From NCBI RefSeq assembly GCF_002091635.1, contig NZ_BDAC01000002.1, positions 310,001 through 374,000 on the forward strand: DNA of 64,000 nt, read 5' to 3'. The first letter of the stretch is position 1. The number at the start of each line of letters is the position of its first letter. This DNA is from Pseudomonas indica NBRC 103045. Its GTDB lineage: Bacteria; Pseudomonadota; Gammaproteobacteria; Pseudomonadales; Pseudomonadaceae. The notes under the pieces are model-generated. The model was not told the origin of the DNA and made no database searches. It saw only the letters and a list, made by a program, of their open reading frames with translations. This document shows positions 9,221-18,623 of the stretch, in pieces. Both the position numbers and the translations under genes were made by a program.

Positions 9221-9562
9221 ATGCCCGTCTGGCTGCAAACCGCCGCCCTGCTCAGCCTATCGAACGTTTTCATGACCTTCGCCTGGTACGGCCACCTGAA
9301 GACCCTGGGCAACAAGCCCTGGATCGTTGCCGCCCTGATCAGTTGGGGCATCGCGCTGTTCGAGTACCTGATCATGGTTCCGGCCAACCGTGTCGGTTAC
9401 ACGGAACTCTCCGTCGGACAACTGAAGATCATGCAGGAAGTGATCACTCTGTCCGTTTTCCTTCCCTTCAGCGTGCTGTACATGCAGCAACCTCTGAAGC
9501 TCGACTACCTATGGGCCGGACTGTGCCTGGTGGGGGCGGTGTATTTCATTTTCCGCACCTGA
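9221..9562 (+). CDS. Small DMT-type membrane protein (DUF486 family)
   Basis: 113 residues with four predicted membrane helices and almost no loops. Motifs typical of DUF486 are FMTFAWYGHLK near the start, WGIALFEYLIMVPANRVGY in the middle and LSVGQLKIMQEVITL. The family belongs to the drug/metabolite transporter superfamily, but no substrate is known. It is convergent with the downstream dehydrogenase gene (14 bases apart) and divergent from the YkgJ-type gene. Confidence 0.85.
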   Translation: MPVWLQTAALLSLSNVFMTFAWYGHLKTLGNKPWIVAALISWGIALFEYLIMVPANRVGYTELSVGQLKIMQEVITLSVFLPFSVLYMQQPLKLDYLWAGLCLVGAVYFIFRT

Positions 9563-9575
9563 CAGGCACGGAATG

Positions 9576-10451
9576 TCAGCGCTTGGCCGGTTTCAGGCGC
9601 GCGATCAGGCTGGAAGTATCCCAACGATTGCCGCCCATCGCCTGGATGTCCGCATAGAACTGATCGACCAGCGCCGTGACCGGCAGTTGGGCGCCATTGT
9701 GGCGTGCCTCGTCCAGCAGGATTGACAGGTCCTTGCGCATCCAGTCGACGGCGAAACCGAACTCGAACTCGCCAGCCAGCATGGTCTTGTGGCGGTTCTC
9801 CAGTTGCCAGGATTGCGCGGCTCCCTTGCTGATCACCTCCATCGCCGCCAGACCGTCCAGCCCGGCGCACTGGGCGAAGTGCAATGCCTCGGCTAGCCCC
9901 TGGACCAGCCCGGCGATGCAGATCTGATTGACCATCTTGGTCAACTGGCCGCTACCGGCCGGCCCCATCAGCCTGACCATGCGCGCATAAGCCTGGATCA
10001 CAGGCTCGGCGCGGTCATAGAAGGCCTTTTCGCCACCAACCATCACTGTCAGCACGCCGTTCTGTGCGCCTGCCTGGCCGCCCGACACCGGGGCATCGAG
10101 GAAGCCCAGCTCACGCTCGGCCGCCTGCACCGCCAGCTCGCGGGCAACATCCGCCGATGCCGTAGTGTGGTCAACCAGCACCGCTCCCGGCGCCATGCCG
10201 GCCAGAGCACCGCCCTCTCCGAGCACCACACTGCGCAAGTCGTCGTCGTTACCGACGCAACTCATCACCAGCTCTGCGCCTTGGGCCGCTTCGCGGGGAG
10301 TGGCGGCACAACGCCCGCCGAACTCCTCCACCCATTGTGCAGCCTTGGCTGACGTCCGGTTGTAAACGCAGACCTCATGCCCCTTGCGAGCAAGGTGCCC
10401 GGCCATGGGATAGCCCATCACGCCGAGCCCGATAAAGGCGACCTTCGACAT
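9576..10451 (-). CDS. NAD(P)-dependent dehydrogenase of the 3-hydroxyisobutyrate dehydrogenase family
   Basis: 291 residues. The N-terminal Rossmann motif is FIGLGVMGYPMAGHLARKGH, followed by the substrate-side motif FLDAPVSGGQAGAQNG and the catalytic lysine region GSGQLTKMVNQ. These define beta-hydroxyacid dehydrogenases (3-hydroxyisobutyrate, tartronate semialdehyde and related reductases). The exact substrate cannot be read from sequence; absence of valine-catabolism neighbours argues against a firm mmsB call. The ATG at 10451 (MSKVAFIGLG) has GAGG just upstream. Divergent from the exonuclease gene. Confidence 0.85.
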   Translation of the reverse strand: MSKVAFIGLGVMGYPMAGHLARKGHEVCVYNRTSAKAAQWVEEFGGRCAATPREAAQGAELVMSCVGNDDDLRSVVLGEGGALAGMAPGAVLVDHTTASADVARELAVQAAERELGFLDAPVSGGQAGAQNGVLTVMVGGEKAFYDRAEPVIQAYARMVRLMGPAGSGQLTKMVNQICIAGLVQGLAEALHFAQCAGLDGLAAMEVISKGAAQSWQLENRHKTMLAGEFEFGFAVDWMRKDLSILLDEARHNGAQLPVTALVDQFYADIQAMGGNRWDTSSLIARLKPAKR

Positions 10452-10599
10452 CTCGAACCTCCAGATCACGGAAGCCCCAAGCATAGCCCGGAACACCCCA
10501 CCGCTGGACAGACACAGCCGCCGGGCAAAACTGTTCGCCCTTGGTTTGCCGCACCGGGAAAGCACCTCCATACTGCCGGGTAGTCGCAATGGAGGGCCT

Positions 10600-11142
10600 A
10601 TGGGGCATTGGCTGGTCATCGATCTGGAAGCCACCACCGAAGAAGGCGGTTGGCCGCTCGAAGAAATGGAAATCATCGAAATCGGCGCTTCGCTGGTAGC
10701 GGCCGACGGCCATGAGTTGGATCATTTCCAGCGTTTCGTCCGTCCGCAGCGCCGGCCCTGCCTCACCACGTTTTGCCGCGAACTCACCCACATCAGCCAG
10801 GCGAACGTGGATGGCGCCGCCCCGCTGAGCGAGGTCTGGACAGCCTTCGAGCGCTGGCTGGGCCCTTACGTACCGCACCTTGCCGGCTGGGCCAGTTGGG
10901 GCGAGTACGATCGCCGCCAATTGGAACTGGAGTGGCAGCGCCAGCAGCTCGACAGCGCGCTCAACCAGATACCCCACCTCAACCTCAAGCAGCGCTTTGC
11001 CGAGGCTCGCCAATTGAAACGCGCAGTGGGCCTGAACACCGCCCTGCAGATTTCTGGGCTGCAGTTCATTGGCCAACAGCATCGCGCATTGGAGGATGCC
11101 CGCAACACCGCCCGGCTGCTTCCCCTGGTGCTGCCGGCGTAG
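10600..11142 (+). CDS. 3'-5' exonuclease, DEDDh type
   Basis: 180 residues. Exo I motif VIDLEATTEEGG supplies the first Asp and Glu, SWGEYDRRQLELEW supplies the exo II aspartate, and HRALEDARNTARLLPL gives the exo III histidine and aspartate. The layout resembles the ERI-1-like RNase/DNase exonuclease group (with CRELTHISQANVDGA between the motifs). Substrate unknown. The ATG at 10600 follows GGAGGG by five bases. Followed by a terminator and then ppnP. Confidence 0.85.
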   Translation: MGHWLVIDLEATTEEGGWPLEEMEIIEIGASLVAADGHELDHFQRFVRPQRRPCLTTFCRELTHISQANVDGAAPLSEVWTAFERWLGPYVPHLAGWASWGEYDRRQLELEWQRQQLDSALNQIPHLNLKQRFAEARQLKRAVGLNTALQISGLQFIGQQHRALEDARNTARLLPLVLPA

Positions 11143-11163
11143 CGCGAAGCGGATGACGCCTGC

Positions 11164-11197
11164 AAAGGCCTTGTGCATACTGGCGGGCCTTTTTTTA
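11164..11197 (+). terminator. Terminator after the exonuclease gene
   Basis: Arms AAAGGCC and GGCCTTT around a 15-base loop, ending in a T-run just before ppnP. The T-run is good, but the loop is long for the stem. Confidence 0.6.
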
Positions 11198-11216
11198 CCG
11201 CTTCGAGGAATCGCGC

Positions 11217-11498
11217 ATGTTCAAGGTCAACGAGTATTTCGACGGCACCGTCAAATCCATCGCCTTCTCCATGGCCGAAGGTCCGGCCACCATCGGTGTC
11301 ATGGCTCCGGGCGAGTACGAGTTCGGCACCAGCCAGCTGGAAGTGATGCATGTGGTCGCCGGCGCGCTCACCGTCAAGCTGCCGGGTAGCGACAACTGGC
11401 AGACCTTCGAGTCCGGTAGCGACTTCACCGTTCCGGCCAACAGCAAGTTCCAACTGAAGGTCGCCGTGGACACCGCCTACCTCTGCGAATACCGCTGA
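11217..11498 (+). CDS. ppnP: Pyrimidine/purine nucleoside phosphorylase
   Basis: 93 residues, a single cupin barrel of the former DUF1255/YaiE family. The E. coli member phosphorolyses diverse nucleosides. Family motifs seen are [39 protein letters not shown], a GxLxVKLPG strand and [13 protein letters not shown]. Length and sequence fit throughout. Standalone gene between two terminators. Confidence 0.93.
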   Translation: MFKVNEYFDGTVKSIAFSMAEGPATIGVMAPGEYEFGTSQLEVMHVVAGALTVKLPGSDNWQTFESGSDFTVPANSKFQLKVAVDTAYLCEYR

Positions 11499-11512
11499 TC
11501 GCCGGCTCCCTG

Positions 11513-11539
11513 AAAACCGGCCACCGGGCCGGTTTTTTT
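11513..11539 (+). terminator. Terminator after ppnP
   Basis: AAAACCGGCC-ACC-GGGCCGGTTTTTT hairpin with a T-run, 14 bases after the ppnP stop. Classic Rho-independent terminator. Confidence 0.93.
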
Positions 11540-11560
11540 ATTCCACTCGAAAGGCCTCTG

Positions 11561-12433
11561 ATGCCACGCTCGTCTCTATCCGCGGCACTCGCCCCGATCG
11601 CCCTGCTGCTGGTCGCCATGTCCTCGCTGCAGGGCGGCGCCTCCCTGGCCAAGAGCCTGTTTCCGGCGATCGGCCCGGAAGGCACCACGGCGCTGCGCCT
11701 GGGTATCGCCGCTATCCTGTTGAGCCTGTTCATGCGCCCGTGGCGCGCCCGACTGAGCCTGGCCTCCTGCCGCTCGCTGCTCGGCTACGGCCTGTCGCTG
11801 GGCAGCATGAACCTGCTGTTCTACCTCTCGCTGAAGAGCGTACCGCTGGGAATCGCCGTGGCGCTGGAATTCACCGGGCCGCTCGCCCTGGCCCTGCTGT
11901 CGTCGCGGCGGCTGCTGGACTTCGTCTGGATCGCGCTGGCGGTGTTCGGTATCTGGCTGCTATTGCCGAGCGAACACTCCAGCGCGCACCTCGATCCCGT
12001 CGGCATGGCCTTCGCACTCGGCGCGGGCCTGTGCTGGGCACTGTACATCGTGTTCGGCAAGCAGGCGGGCGCCGAGCATGGCCGGCATACCGTCGCCCTG
12101 GGCACGCTGGTCGCCGCCCTGCTGGTGTTTCCGGTCGGACTGTTCCAGGTCGGTAGCGGGCTCTTCACGCCGGAGCTGCTACCGGTCGCCGCCGCTGTTG
12201 CCGTGCTGTCCTCGGCTCTGCCCTACAGCCTGGAAATGGTTGCCCTTACCCGCCTTCCGGCCCGTACCTTCAGTGTCCTGATGAGCATGGAGCCGGCCGT
12301 CGCCGCACTCTCCGGCCTGCTGTTCCTGCAGGAGCGACTAAGCCTGAATCAATGGCTGGCCATCGGCGCCATCATTCTCGCGTCGGCCGGTGCGGCGGCG
12401 ACTATCCGGCCGAGAGGGTCCGCATCTCACTGA
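11561..12433 (+). CDS. rhtA: EamA-family exporter, RhtA-like
   Basis: 290 residues with ten predicted membrane helices in two EamA repeats (about residues 10-135 and 148-280). The N-terminal region (LVAMSSLQGGASLAKSLFP) and the LEFTGPLALAL and LPYSLEMVALTRLPARTFSV motifs resemble RhtA, the inner-membrane threonine/homoserine exporter of E. coli. The substrate in this species is an inference; related amino-acid exporters are possible. It converges with the ABC exporter gene six bases downstream. Confidence 0.78.
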   Translation: MPRSSLSAALAPIALLLVAMSSLQGGASLAKSLFPAIGPEGTTALRLGIAAILLSLFMRPWRARLSLASCRSLLGYGLSLGSMNLLFYLSLKSVPLGIAVALEFTGPLALALLSSRRLLDFVWIALAVFGIWLLLPSEHSSAHLDPVGMAFALGAGLCWALYIVFGKQAGAEHGRHTVALGTLVAALLVFPVGLFQVGSGLFTPELLPVAAAVAVLSSALPYSLEMVALTRLPARTFSVLMSMEPAVAALSGLLFLQERLSLNQWLAIGAIILASAGAAATIRPRGSASH

Positions 12434-12439
12434 GCGGAA

Positions 12440-14227
12440 TCAGCGTCGAACGGGCGCCGCATCGAACTGCAATGCTGCCAGACGCGCATACAGCGGGTTA
12501 TCGACCATCAGTTCGGCATGGCTGCCGACAGCCACCAACTTGCCCCGCTCGACCACGGCGATACGGTCGGCGTTTCTTACGGTAGCCAGCCGATGCGCGA
12601 TCACCAGGGTGGTGCGCCCCTTCATCAAACGCGGCAATGCCTGCTGGATCAGGTGCTCGCTTTCCGCGTCCAGAGCACTGGTCGCCTCGTCCAGCAGAAG
12701 GACCGGCGCATCCACCAGTAGCGCACGGGCAATAGCCAGGCGTTGACGCTGTCCACCGGACAAGCCGATTCCGGCCTCGCCCAAGTGAGTCCGATAGCCC
12801 TGCGGCAAGCGAATGATGAACTCATGGGCGTGGGCCGCCCGTGCCGCCGCTTCCAGCTCATCCTGGCTCGCCGCGGGCTTGCCATAGCGGAGATTGTCTT
12901 CGACCGTGCCGTAGAACAGGGCCGGGGTCTGCGGTACCAGGGCGAAGCACCGCCGCAGATCGTTCGGTTCGAGGTGCTCGATGGGATAGCCGTCGAGCAG
13001 GATGCGGCCCTCTTGCGGATCGTAGAAGCGCAGGAGCAGATCGAACAACGTCGACTTGCCAGCGCCGGATGGCCCCACCAGGGCCAGCGTCTCTCCCGGT
13101 CGGATGGCCAGGCTGAACGCATCCAGCGCCGGCGTTTCGGGACGGGACGGATAAGCGAAACGTACCGCCTCCAGGGCAATTTCGCCCCGAACCGACGCAG
13201 GCAGCCGCATGACGTCGGCCGAGGGCGCGACAATCATACTGCGCGCCTGCAGCAACTCGGCAATCCGCTCCGCAGCACCTACTGCGCGCTGCAACTCGCC
13301 GATCACTTCGCTGAGCGAGCCGAAGGCCGAACCGACGATCAGACTGTAGAAGACGAACGCCGCCAACTCGCCGCCGGAAATCCGCCCTTCGATCACATCC
13401 ATGCCGCCCACCCAGAGCATGATGCCGACAGCGCCGAGCACCAGCACGATCACTACCGTGATCAACCAGGCGCGCTGAGCGATGCGGCGGCGCGCCACGG
13501 CGAAGGCCTCTTCCACCGTGGCGGCAAAACGACGCTTATCTTCTCCCTGGTGGTTGTAAGCCTGAACCGTCTTGATCTGTCCCAGGGTTTCGCCGACATA
13601 GCTGCCGACATCGGCAACACGATCCTGGCTCAAACGCGACAGACGGCGAACCCTTCGGCCGAAGATCAGGATCGGCGCCACTACAAGCGGCAATGCCAGC
13701 ATCACAATCGCGGTCAACTTGGGATTGGTGACGAAAAGCAGCACTACGCCGCCCAACAGCATCAAACCGTTGCGCAGTGCCAGGGATAGCGAAGAACCGA
13801 TCACGGACTGCAGCAATGTGGTATCCGCCGTGAGCCGGGACTGAATCTCCGAGCTTCGGTTGCTTTCGTAGAAGCCGGGGTGCAACTCAATCAGATGGTC
13901 GAACACCTGCTTGCGGATATCCGCAACGAAACGCTCGCCCAGCCAGGAGACCAGGTAAAACCGGGTGAACGTTCCCACCGCCAGGGCAAGGATCAAGGCG
14001 AAGAACAGCAGGATCGATTGATTCAGCAATCCCGGAGAACGGGTGGCGAATCCTTGGTCCACCAGCAGACGAATACCCTGCCCCATGGACAGTGTGATCG
14101 CGGCCGTGAACAGAAGCGCCAGCAACGCTCCCGCCATTTGCCACCGGTACGGCGCGGTGAACTGCGCCGCCATCCGCAACGCCTTGCGCTGTCGTGAAGA
14201 AAGAAGCGATACCATGACAATACTCAT
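12440..14227 (-). CDS. ABC exporter, fused permease and ATP-binding protein
   Basis: 595 residues in a half-transporter layout: six membrane helices (about residues 20-320), then an ATP-binding domain (about 350-590). Nucleotide-binding motifs are GPSGAGKSTLFDLLLRFYDP (Walker A), LSGGQRQRLAIARALL (signature) and VLLLDEATSALDAESEH (Walker B). It resembles the MsbA/multidrug exporter group that works as a homodimer; the substrate is unknown. The ATG at 14227 overlaps no upstream gene but starts 10 bases after the DoxX stop, so it is probably the last gene of the DUF1287-DCC-DoxX operon. Confidence 0.87.
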   Translation of the reverse strand: MSIVMVSLLSSRQRKALRMAAQFTAPYRWQMAGALLALLFTAAITLSMGQGIRLLVDQGFATRSPGLLNQSILLFFALILALAVGTFTRFYLVSWLGERFVADIRKQVFDHLIELHPGFYESNRSSEIQSRLTADTTLLQSVIGSSLSLALRNGLMLLGGVVLLFVTNPKLTAIVMLALPLVVAPILIFGRRVRRLSRLSQDRVADVGSYVGETLGQIKTVQAYNHQGEDKRRFAATVEEAFAVARRRIAQRAWLITVVIVLVLGAVGIMLWVGGMDVIEGRISGGELAAFVFYSLIVGSAFGSLSEVIGELQRAVGAAERIAELLQARSMIVAPSADVMRLPASVRGEIALEAVRFAYPSRPETPALDAFSLAIRPGETLALVGPSGAGKSTLFDLLLRFYDPQEGRILLDGYPIEHLEPNDLRRCFALVPQTPALFYGTVEDNLRYGKPAASQDELEAAARAAHAHEFIIRLPQGYRTHLGEAGIGLSGGQRQRLAIARALLVDAPVLLLDEATSALDAESEHLIQQALPRLMKGRTTLVIAHRLATVRNADRIAVVERGKLVAVGSHAELMVDNPLYARLAALQFDAAPVRR

Positions 14228-14236
14228 CGAAGGCCT

Positions 14237-14620
14237 TCAGGTCGGTCGCTCGGCAACCCACACCACCCAGCACAACGCCAAGGCCGCGAGGTTGGTCGAC
14301 ACCGGGTTGAACGCCTGCACCAACAACTCAGGCGTGAATAACGCGACATCCAGTAGCAACGCGACCAACAAAGCCGCCGCCAGTGCCAGAGGCCAACGCC
14401 AGCGGCCCACCAGCAAAAGCAGCGCAAGGGTTATTTCCGCCAGGCCGGCCAAACGCGCCAGCAGATCGACCGGCGCCAAGCCATGAGCCTCGATCATCAT
14501 CGCTTCGCCCGGACTCAGCCAGAGAATCTTTGGCGCCAACCCATGCCAGAAGAACACCAGCGCCAGCGCAATGCGCGCCACCAAGCCGATCTGCCGCAAG
14601 CGGACGTCAGGTACGGCCAT
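14237..14620 (-). CDS. DoxX-like small membrane protein
   Basis: 127 residues from ATG 14620 (MAVPDVRLRQIGLVARIALA), with four hydrophobic helices. The first helix, LALVFFWHGLAPKILWLSP, and the following AGLAEITLALLLLVGRW resemble the DoxX/DoxX-like superfamily. The start is uncertain: in-frame ATGs also occur at 14638 and 14668. All candidates overlap the upstream DCC-family gene, which suggests translational coupling. Function unknown; DoxX and DCC proteins often occur together. Confidence 0.7.
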   Translation of the reverse strand: MAVPDVRLRQIGLVARIALALVFFWHGLAPKILWLSPGEAMMIEAHGLAPVDLLARLAGLAEITLALLLLVGRWRWPLALAAALLVALLLDVALFTPELLVQAFNPVSTNLAALALCWVVWVAERPT

Positions 14621-15044
14621 CGAGGAACCGCCGGGCATGGTCTGCTGCAGGCAGCAGGCAACTGTCATAGCGACCGAATAGCCGGTAGCGGTTCAGAGCG
14701 ATACGGTCGTAACACCAATCCCGGAGCGGCCGGGGAAGCAGACGCAACGCGGCGGCCAATCGCCAGGGCCTGGGCAACTGGCCGACGACACGCAGCACCG
14801 CCTCGGAACGGACGAACAATCGGTCGCCCTCGACATAGGCCATGGTATCGAAGCGGTCGGTAGGCAGATCGAACCAACCCAGAATGGCCTGCCCCTCCGG
14901 CGATTGCACCGAAGCCAGCTTGAACGAATGGCCAGAGTCATGACGGATGAGGAATTTCGCCCAGCCATTGCAAAGTTTGCATACCCCGTCGAACAGTACT
15001 ACCCGGTCGTCAGCTTGGATCAAGGGCGGCAGATTCTCGCTCAT
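14607..15044 (-). CDS. DCC-family (DUF393) thiol-disulfide oxidoreductase-like protein
   Basis: 145 residues. The family-defining motif FDGVCKLCNGWAKFLIRHD, with its CxxC, lies near residue 20, followed by FKLASVQSPEGQAIL. The C-terminal region (RDWCYDRIALNRYRLFGRYD) is also typical. A thioredoxin-like role is presumed from the CxxC but not proven for the family. The ATG at 15044 overlaps the stop of the DUF1287 gene (ATGA), and the end overlaps the DoxX-like gene, so the three form one tight operon. Confidence 0.87.
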   Translation of the reverse strand: MSENLPPLIQADDRVVLFDGVCKLCNGWAKFLIRHDSGHSFKLASVQSPEGQAILGWFDLPTDRFDTMAYVEGDRLFVRSEAVLRVVGQLPRPWRLAAALRLLPRPLRDWCYDRIALNRYRLFGRYDSCLLPAADHARRFLDGRT

Positions 15045-15661
15045 GGATGGCTCCCGGTGCTTTCCACCGCTTCCGACGCTGCCTGAACGGCAGGAAACCG
15101 GTAATGCCCGATGATTTTGAAACGGAACAGGATGTCTTCCTCGCGGGTCCCGCGCCCGATGTTGTGCAGCACCAGCGGCTCGCCGCCGGCCGAGTGGCGA
15201 TCGGAAAGGATGCCGATATGGGTAAGGCCGTTGCCCAGGTCCCAGGCGACGATATCCCCGGCCAGGTAATCGGCGGGACGCTCGCCAGCAGGCAACGCCA
15301 TGCCCTGACGGGCAAACCAGGTCATCAGATTGGGGACGCGGCGGTGGTCGATGTTGCGGTCGGGGCGGGTCATGCCCCAATTCTGAGGATAGGCCCGGAA
15401 ATGCCGGCGCATGTCCTCATGCACCGCTTTCTGAAGATCCAGCCCCTGCACCCGCAGTGCGCGGATCACCACATCGGTACAGACCCCGGTTGCCAGCGGA
15501 ACGTCGCCGCCCGGGTAGGCCAGTTGGCGGTATGCCGGATCGTAGCCCAGGGTGACACCCACCTGATCACGGGCAGAAACGACCAATTGTTCCGGCTGGA
15601 TCGCCACAGCCGGCCCGGAGAGGCCCGCAAGCAGGCAAAAGAGAATGAGCAGTTCGCGCAT
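15041..15661 (-). CDS. DUF1287-family exported protein
   Basis: 206 residues with a signal peptide (MRELLILFCLLAGLSGPAVA). The mature part has TGVCTDVVIRALRVQGLDL, NIDHRRVPNLMTWFARQG, GDIVAWDLGNGLTHIGILSD and VLHNIGRGTREEDILFRF. The conserved cysteine and histidine in CTDV and THIG look like an NlpC/P60-type hydrolase fold, as suggested for DUF1287, so a periplasmic hydrolase is plausible. First gene of the operon with the DCC- and DoxX-like genes. Confidence 0.83.
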   Translation of the reverse strand: MRELLILFCLLAGLSGPAVAIQPEQLVVSARDQVGVTLGYDPAYRQLAYPGGDVPLATGVCTDVVIRALRVQGLDLQKAVHEDMRRHFRAYPQNWGMTRPDRNIDHRRVPNLMTWFARQGMALPAGERPADYLAGDIVAWDLGNGLTHIGILSDRHSAGGEPLVLHNIGRGTREEDILFRFKIIGHYRFPAVQAASEAVESTGSHP

Positions 15662-15697
15662 TGAAGGCTCCTTGCGTGCGCTTGAGTCGGCGAAGCG

Positions 15698-16813
15698 TCA
15701 CCCGCCCACCGGGTACAACAACTCTTCCTTATAACCAGCCCAGACCCGCACGACATCCGGGAAGGAGTCGTCCAGCGCGGAATCGCCGGAATCCACCAGC
15801 AGCGGCCGTCCTTCCAGCGTCTGCAATTTGCGCTTGGTGGCGACCACACGCAACCGATCCAGGCCAATGGCGCGCAGCACCCGTGGGCTGATCTGCTGGT
15901 TGCCGCGCCCGATGATGTGCCCCTGCCCACCGATGGCCGTTACCAGGAGAAAGGCCGGATGGCCGTCGACCAGCTCGAACAGCGCCTGCTCCCCGAGATC
16001 ACGACCGATGACTTGGCCGTTCTCGATCACGTCGACGCCCAGAAGCGTGGTCTCCAACCCCAGATTGCGGGCCAAGCCATGGAGCGTCGAACCGGGACCG
16101 AAGACGTAGCGTACGTCCGGCTCCCAACTGTCTTCCAGCCAGGCCGCGAGATCGCTGAGCACCAGTTCCTCGGACTCCATGCCGGCCTGTTTGACATGCT
16201 GCATGAAGCCGCCCTCTTCCGGCACGCACAGCTCGCCATACCAGCGAGCCGCGACACGGCCGTCACGCAGCGCCGCTTCGTCGATATCGCGCACTTCGCC
16301 ACTGGCCAGCCGCACCAGGCCGCCCTCGACCAGGCGCCGGGCCAGTTCGCCGGCCGCGCGCGGGCTGATGGCATAAACCCCCGAGTGGATCTTCACGCCC
16401 GCCGGAATGCCCAGGACCGGCTGCCCTTCGCGAACCACGGAGCAGATGTCGCGGGCCGTACCGTCGCCCCCGGCGAACAGGATCAGCGCAACGCCAGCCG
16501 CCTGTAGCGCCTCCACAGCCTCCCGCGTATCGGCGGCACTGGTCGTCCCGTCGCCGAGATGCCCCAGCACCCGGTGGGCGAATCCCATTTCCGCCAGCAG
16601 GTCGCCGCCCATCGGACCAGGAAAGGTGAGGAACTCAATCCGCTGCGTCACCGGTCGCAGGCACTCCAGGGCAATCCGCGTGCGCGCTGCGGCACGTGGC
16701 TCCGCACCCCGCGCCAGGGCCTCGGCGGCCACACCGTCGCTACCCTTGAGCCCTACGGCCCCACCCAGCCCGGCCAACGGGTTGATGATCAGGCCGATAT
16801 GAAACGCTGACAT
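15698..16813 (-). CDS. ATP-NAD kinase family protein
   Basis: 371 residues starting MSAFHIGLIINPLAGLGGAV. The ATP-NAD kinase signature FAGGDGTARDI is present with IPAGVKIHSGVYAISPRAAG downstream. The protein is longer than housekeeping NAD kinase (about 295 residues) and resembles the AcoX-like branch; substrate and role are not established. Standalone minus-strand gene, divergent from the small PA1571-type gene. Confidence 0.82.
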   Translation of the reverse strand: MSAFHIGLIINPLAGLGGAVGLKGSDGVAAEALARGAEPRAAARTRIALECLRPVTQRIEFLTFPGPMGGDLLAEMGFAHRVLGHLGDGTTSAADTREAVEALQAAGVALILFAGGDGTARDICSVVREGQPVLGIPAGVKIHSGVYAISPRAAGELARRLVEGGLVRLASGEVRDIDEAALRDGRVAARWYGELCVPEEGGFMQHVKQAGMESEELVLSDLAAWLEDSWEPDVRYVFGPGSTLHGLARNLGLETTLLGVDVIENGQVIGRDLGEQALFELVDGHPAFLLVTAIGGQGHIIGRGNQQISPRVLRAIGLDRLRVVATKRKLQTLEGRPLLVDSGDSALDDSFPDVVRVWAGYKEELLYPVGG

Positions 16814-17002
16814 GCACTCTCCTTCACTGAACTCTGCCGCCGCTGCCGGGTCCACCCTTGAGGACCGAGCAGAACAAGCGACCGGCAGTCGCACGTTTTC
16901 TCGGTCCTTTGCTTTTCGTGGCGTTTACGGGCGCCTTGACTGTCACTGCGCGTTCATCTGACGGCCCTAGACTGCGCGCAAACCCTGATGAGGAGACAGG
17001 CC

Positions 17003-17188
17003 ATGAGCTTGCAAACCACTGCTACATCACCTGATCGCCGTGTCATCCCGATGAAACAAGAGCAACCCGTAGGGGGTGCCATCATCGATGCCCAGGGCCG
17101 GGAAATTCCCATTACCGAAACCATGATCCAGCAGGCCTGCCGTGAGCTGCACAAGGCTTGGGTGGCTGCCGTCCCCAAACAGGCCTGA
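17003..17188 (+). CDS. Small PA1571-type protein
   Basis: 61 residues beginning MSLQTTATSPDRRVIPMKQE. A conserved-looking core (QPVGGAIIDAQGREIPITE, then MIQQACRELHKAW) matches what I recall of the small PA1571 family of Pseudomonas. It has no membrane helix or known domain. The ATG at 17003 has AGGAG seven bases upstream. Position beside the NAD-kinase-like gene also matches that family. Function unknown. Confidence 0.75.
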   Translation: MSLQTTATSPDRRVIPMKQEQPVGGAIIDAQGREIPITETMIQQACRELHKAWVAAVPKQA

Positions 17189-17265
17189 GAACTGTCTGGC
17201 TGCACGAGATCGTAAACAAATTCGAGGTCCACTCCCTGCCTCTCACGTCCCCGAGAGGCCTGTCT

Positions 17266-17294
17266 GGCCCGGGCGCAACACCCGGGCCTTTCTT
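17266..17294 (+). terminator. Terminator after the PA1571-type gene
   Basis: GGCCCGGG-CGCAACA-CCCGGGCC stem followed by TTTCTT. It lies just before the convergent end of pdxB. Confidence 0.85.
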
Positions 17295-17304
17295 GTCTCC
17301 CCGA

Positions 17305-18447
17305 TCAGACCAGCGTGGCGCCCAACGCCCGCACCAGCCGAACCAATTCCGGCGCTTCTCCGCTCAGGCTGACACGCAGCCCATCGATCTCACGGCGCAC
17401 CGGGTAGCGCTTGCGCAACCCATCGAACGCCAGACGGCGGACCTGAGCGTCACCAAACAGACTGCGGCGAAAGTCAGCATCGTCGCGGCGCGGATCGTAG
17501 ACCGCCCGGCACAGCGCGGCCAGCGCCCAAGACGGATCGGCCGAGGCATCCAGACGCATTTCGGCGAGCCAGGGGGCGGGCAGCAGTTCATCCAGTTCGA
17601 TCTCCGCCGGAAGGCTCTGATGGGCGCAGTACGCCTGATAGATCTGCGCCGTTCCGCGCAACTTGCCATCCAGGCTGTAGCCGGCGATATGCGGTGTGGC
17701 GATATGGCACAACTCGGCCAACTCGGGGTCCGCCAACGGCTCGCCCTCCCAGACATCCAGCACCGCCTCCACGTCATTGCGCCGGTCGAGCAGCTCGCGC
17801 AGGGCAGCGTTGTCCACCACGGCACCGCGGCTGGCATTGATCAGCCAGGCGCCGGGACGCAGCAGGTCGAGGGCGTAGGCATCGAGCAGATGCCGCGTGG
17901 CATAGGGACCTTCGCGGGTCAGCGGCGTATGCAGGCTGATGGTGTCGCATTCGCGCAGGATCGTTTCCAGATCGACATAATCGCCGCCCTCCCGCTCCTG
18001 GCGGGGCGGATCGCAGACCAGCACGCGCCAGCCGAGACCGCGCAATACGTCCAGCAACCGGCCCCCGACCTGGCCGACGCCGACGATGCCATAGCAACGC
18101 TGCGCCAGGTCCACGCCATACAGGTCCGCCAGGCTCAGCAAGCTGCCGAGCACATAGTCCACCACGCCACGGGCATTACAGCCGGGCGCGCTGGCCCAAG
18201 CGATACCGGCCTCGCCCAGGTAGTCCAGGTCCAGATGATCGGTACCGATGGTGCAGGTGCCGACGAAACGCACCCGACTCCCCTCCAGCAGCTCGCGATT
18301 CACTTCCGTAACCGAACGGACCAGCAGAACTTCGCTATCGCCCAGGCTGGAACGGTCGATAGCGCGTCCGGGCATGCGGCGGATTTCGCCGAAACCTCCG
18401 AAGAAGGCGTCGACCAGGGGAATGTTTTCGTCGGCGAGAATTCGCAT
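17305..18447 (-). CDS. pdxB: Erythronate-4-phosphate dehydrogenase
   Basis: 380 residues, the expected length. It oxidises 4-phosphoerythronate in the DXP-dependent pathway to pyridoxal 5'-phosphate. The start [20 protein letters not shown] is typical of PdxB. The NAD-binding motif is [34 protein letters not shown] carries the dehydrogenase signature, and [20 protein letters not shown] has the catalytic histidine. A C-terminal dimerisation domain follows from about residue 290. Divergent from the MATE pump gene. Confidence 0.96.
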   Translation of the reverse strand: MRILADENIPLVDAFFGGFGEIRRMPGRAIDRSSLGDSEVLLVRSVTEVNRELLEGSRVRFVGTCTIGTDHLDLDYLGEAGIAWASAPGCNARGVVDYVLGSLLSLADLYGVDLAQRCYGIVGVGQVGGRLLDVLRGLGWRVLVCDPPRQEREGGDYVDLETILRECDTISLHTPLTREGPYATRHLLDAYALDLLRPGAWLINASRGAVVDNAALRELLDRRNDVEAVLDVWEGEPLADPELAELCHIATPHIAGYSLDGKLRGTAQIYQAYCAHQSLPAEIELDELLPAPWLAEMRLDASADPSWALAALCRAVYDPRRDDADFRRSLFGDAQVRRLAFDGLRKRYPVRREIDGLRVSLSGEAPELVRLVRALGATLV

Positions 18448-18623
18448 GGCAGGCTCCCAATTCAAGGCGCCCATTGTAGGGCAACTCACCCTGGCTCAGG
18501 ACGAGGCGGCGAAAATAAGCCAGGGAAACGCGGCGGCCTCTCCGACGCACCGCACATCGCTCGCAGATGCATCTTTCCTGACCGAAACGTCAAAGCTAGA
18601 CTAGCCGGCTTCCCGCGACCCGG

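Noticed and set aside
16988-17003. Upstream ATG for the small PA1571-type gene (adds five residues)
   Set aside because: The ATG at 17003 has AGGAG at ideal spacing; the earlier one would place that site inside the gene.
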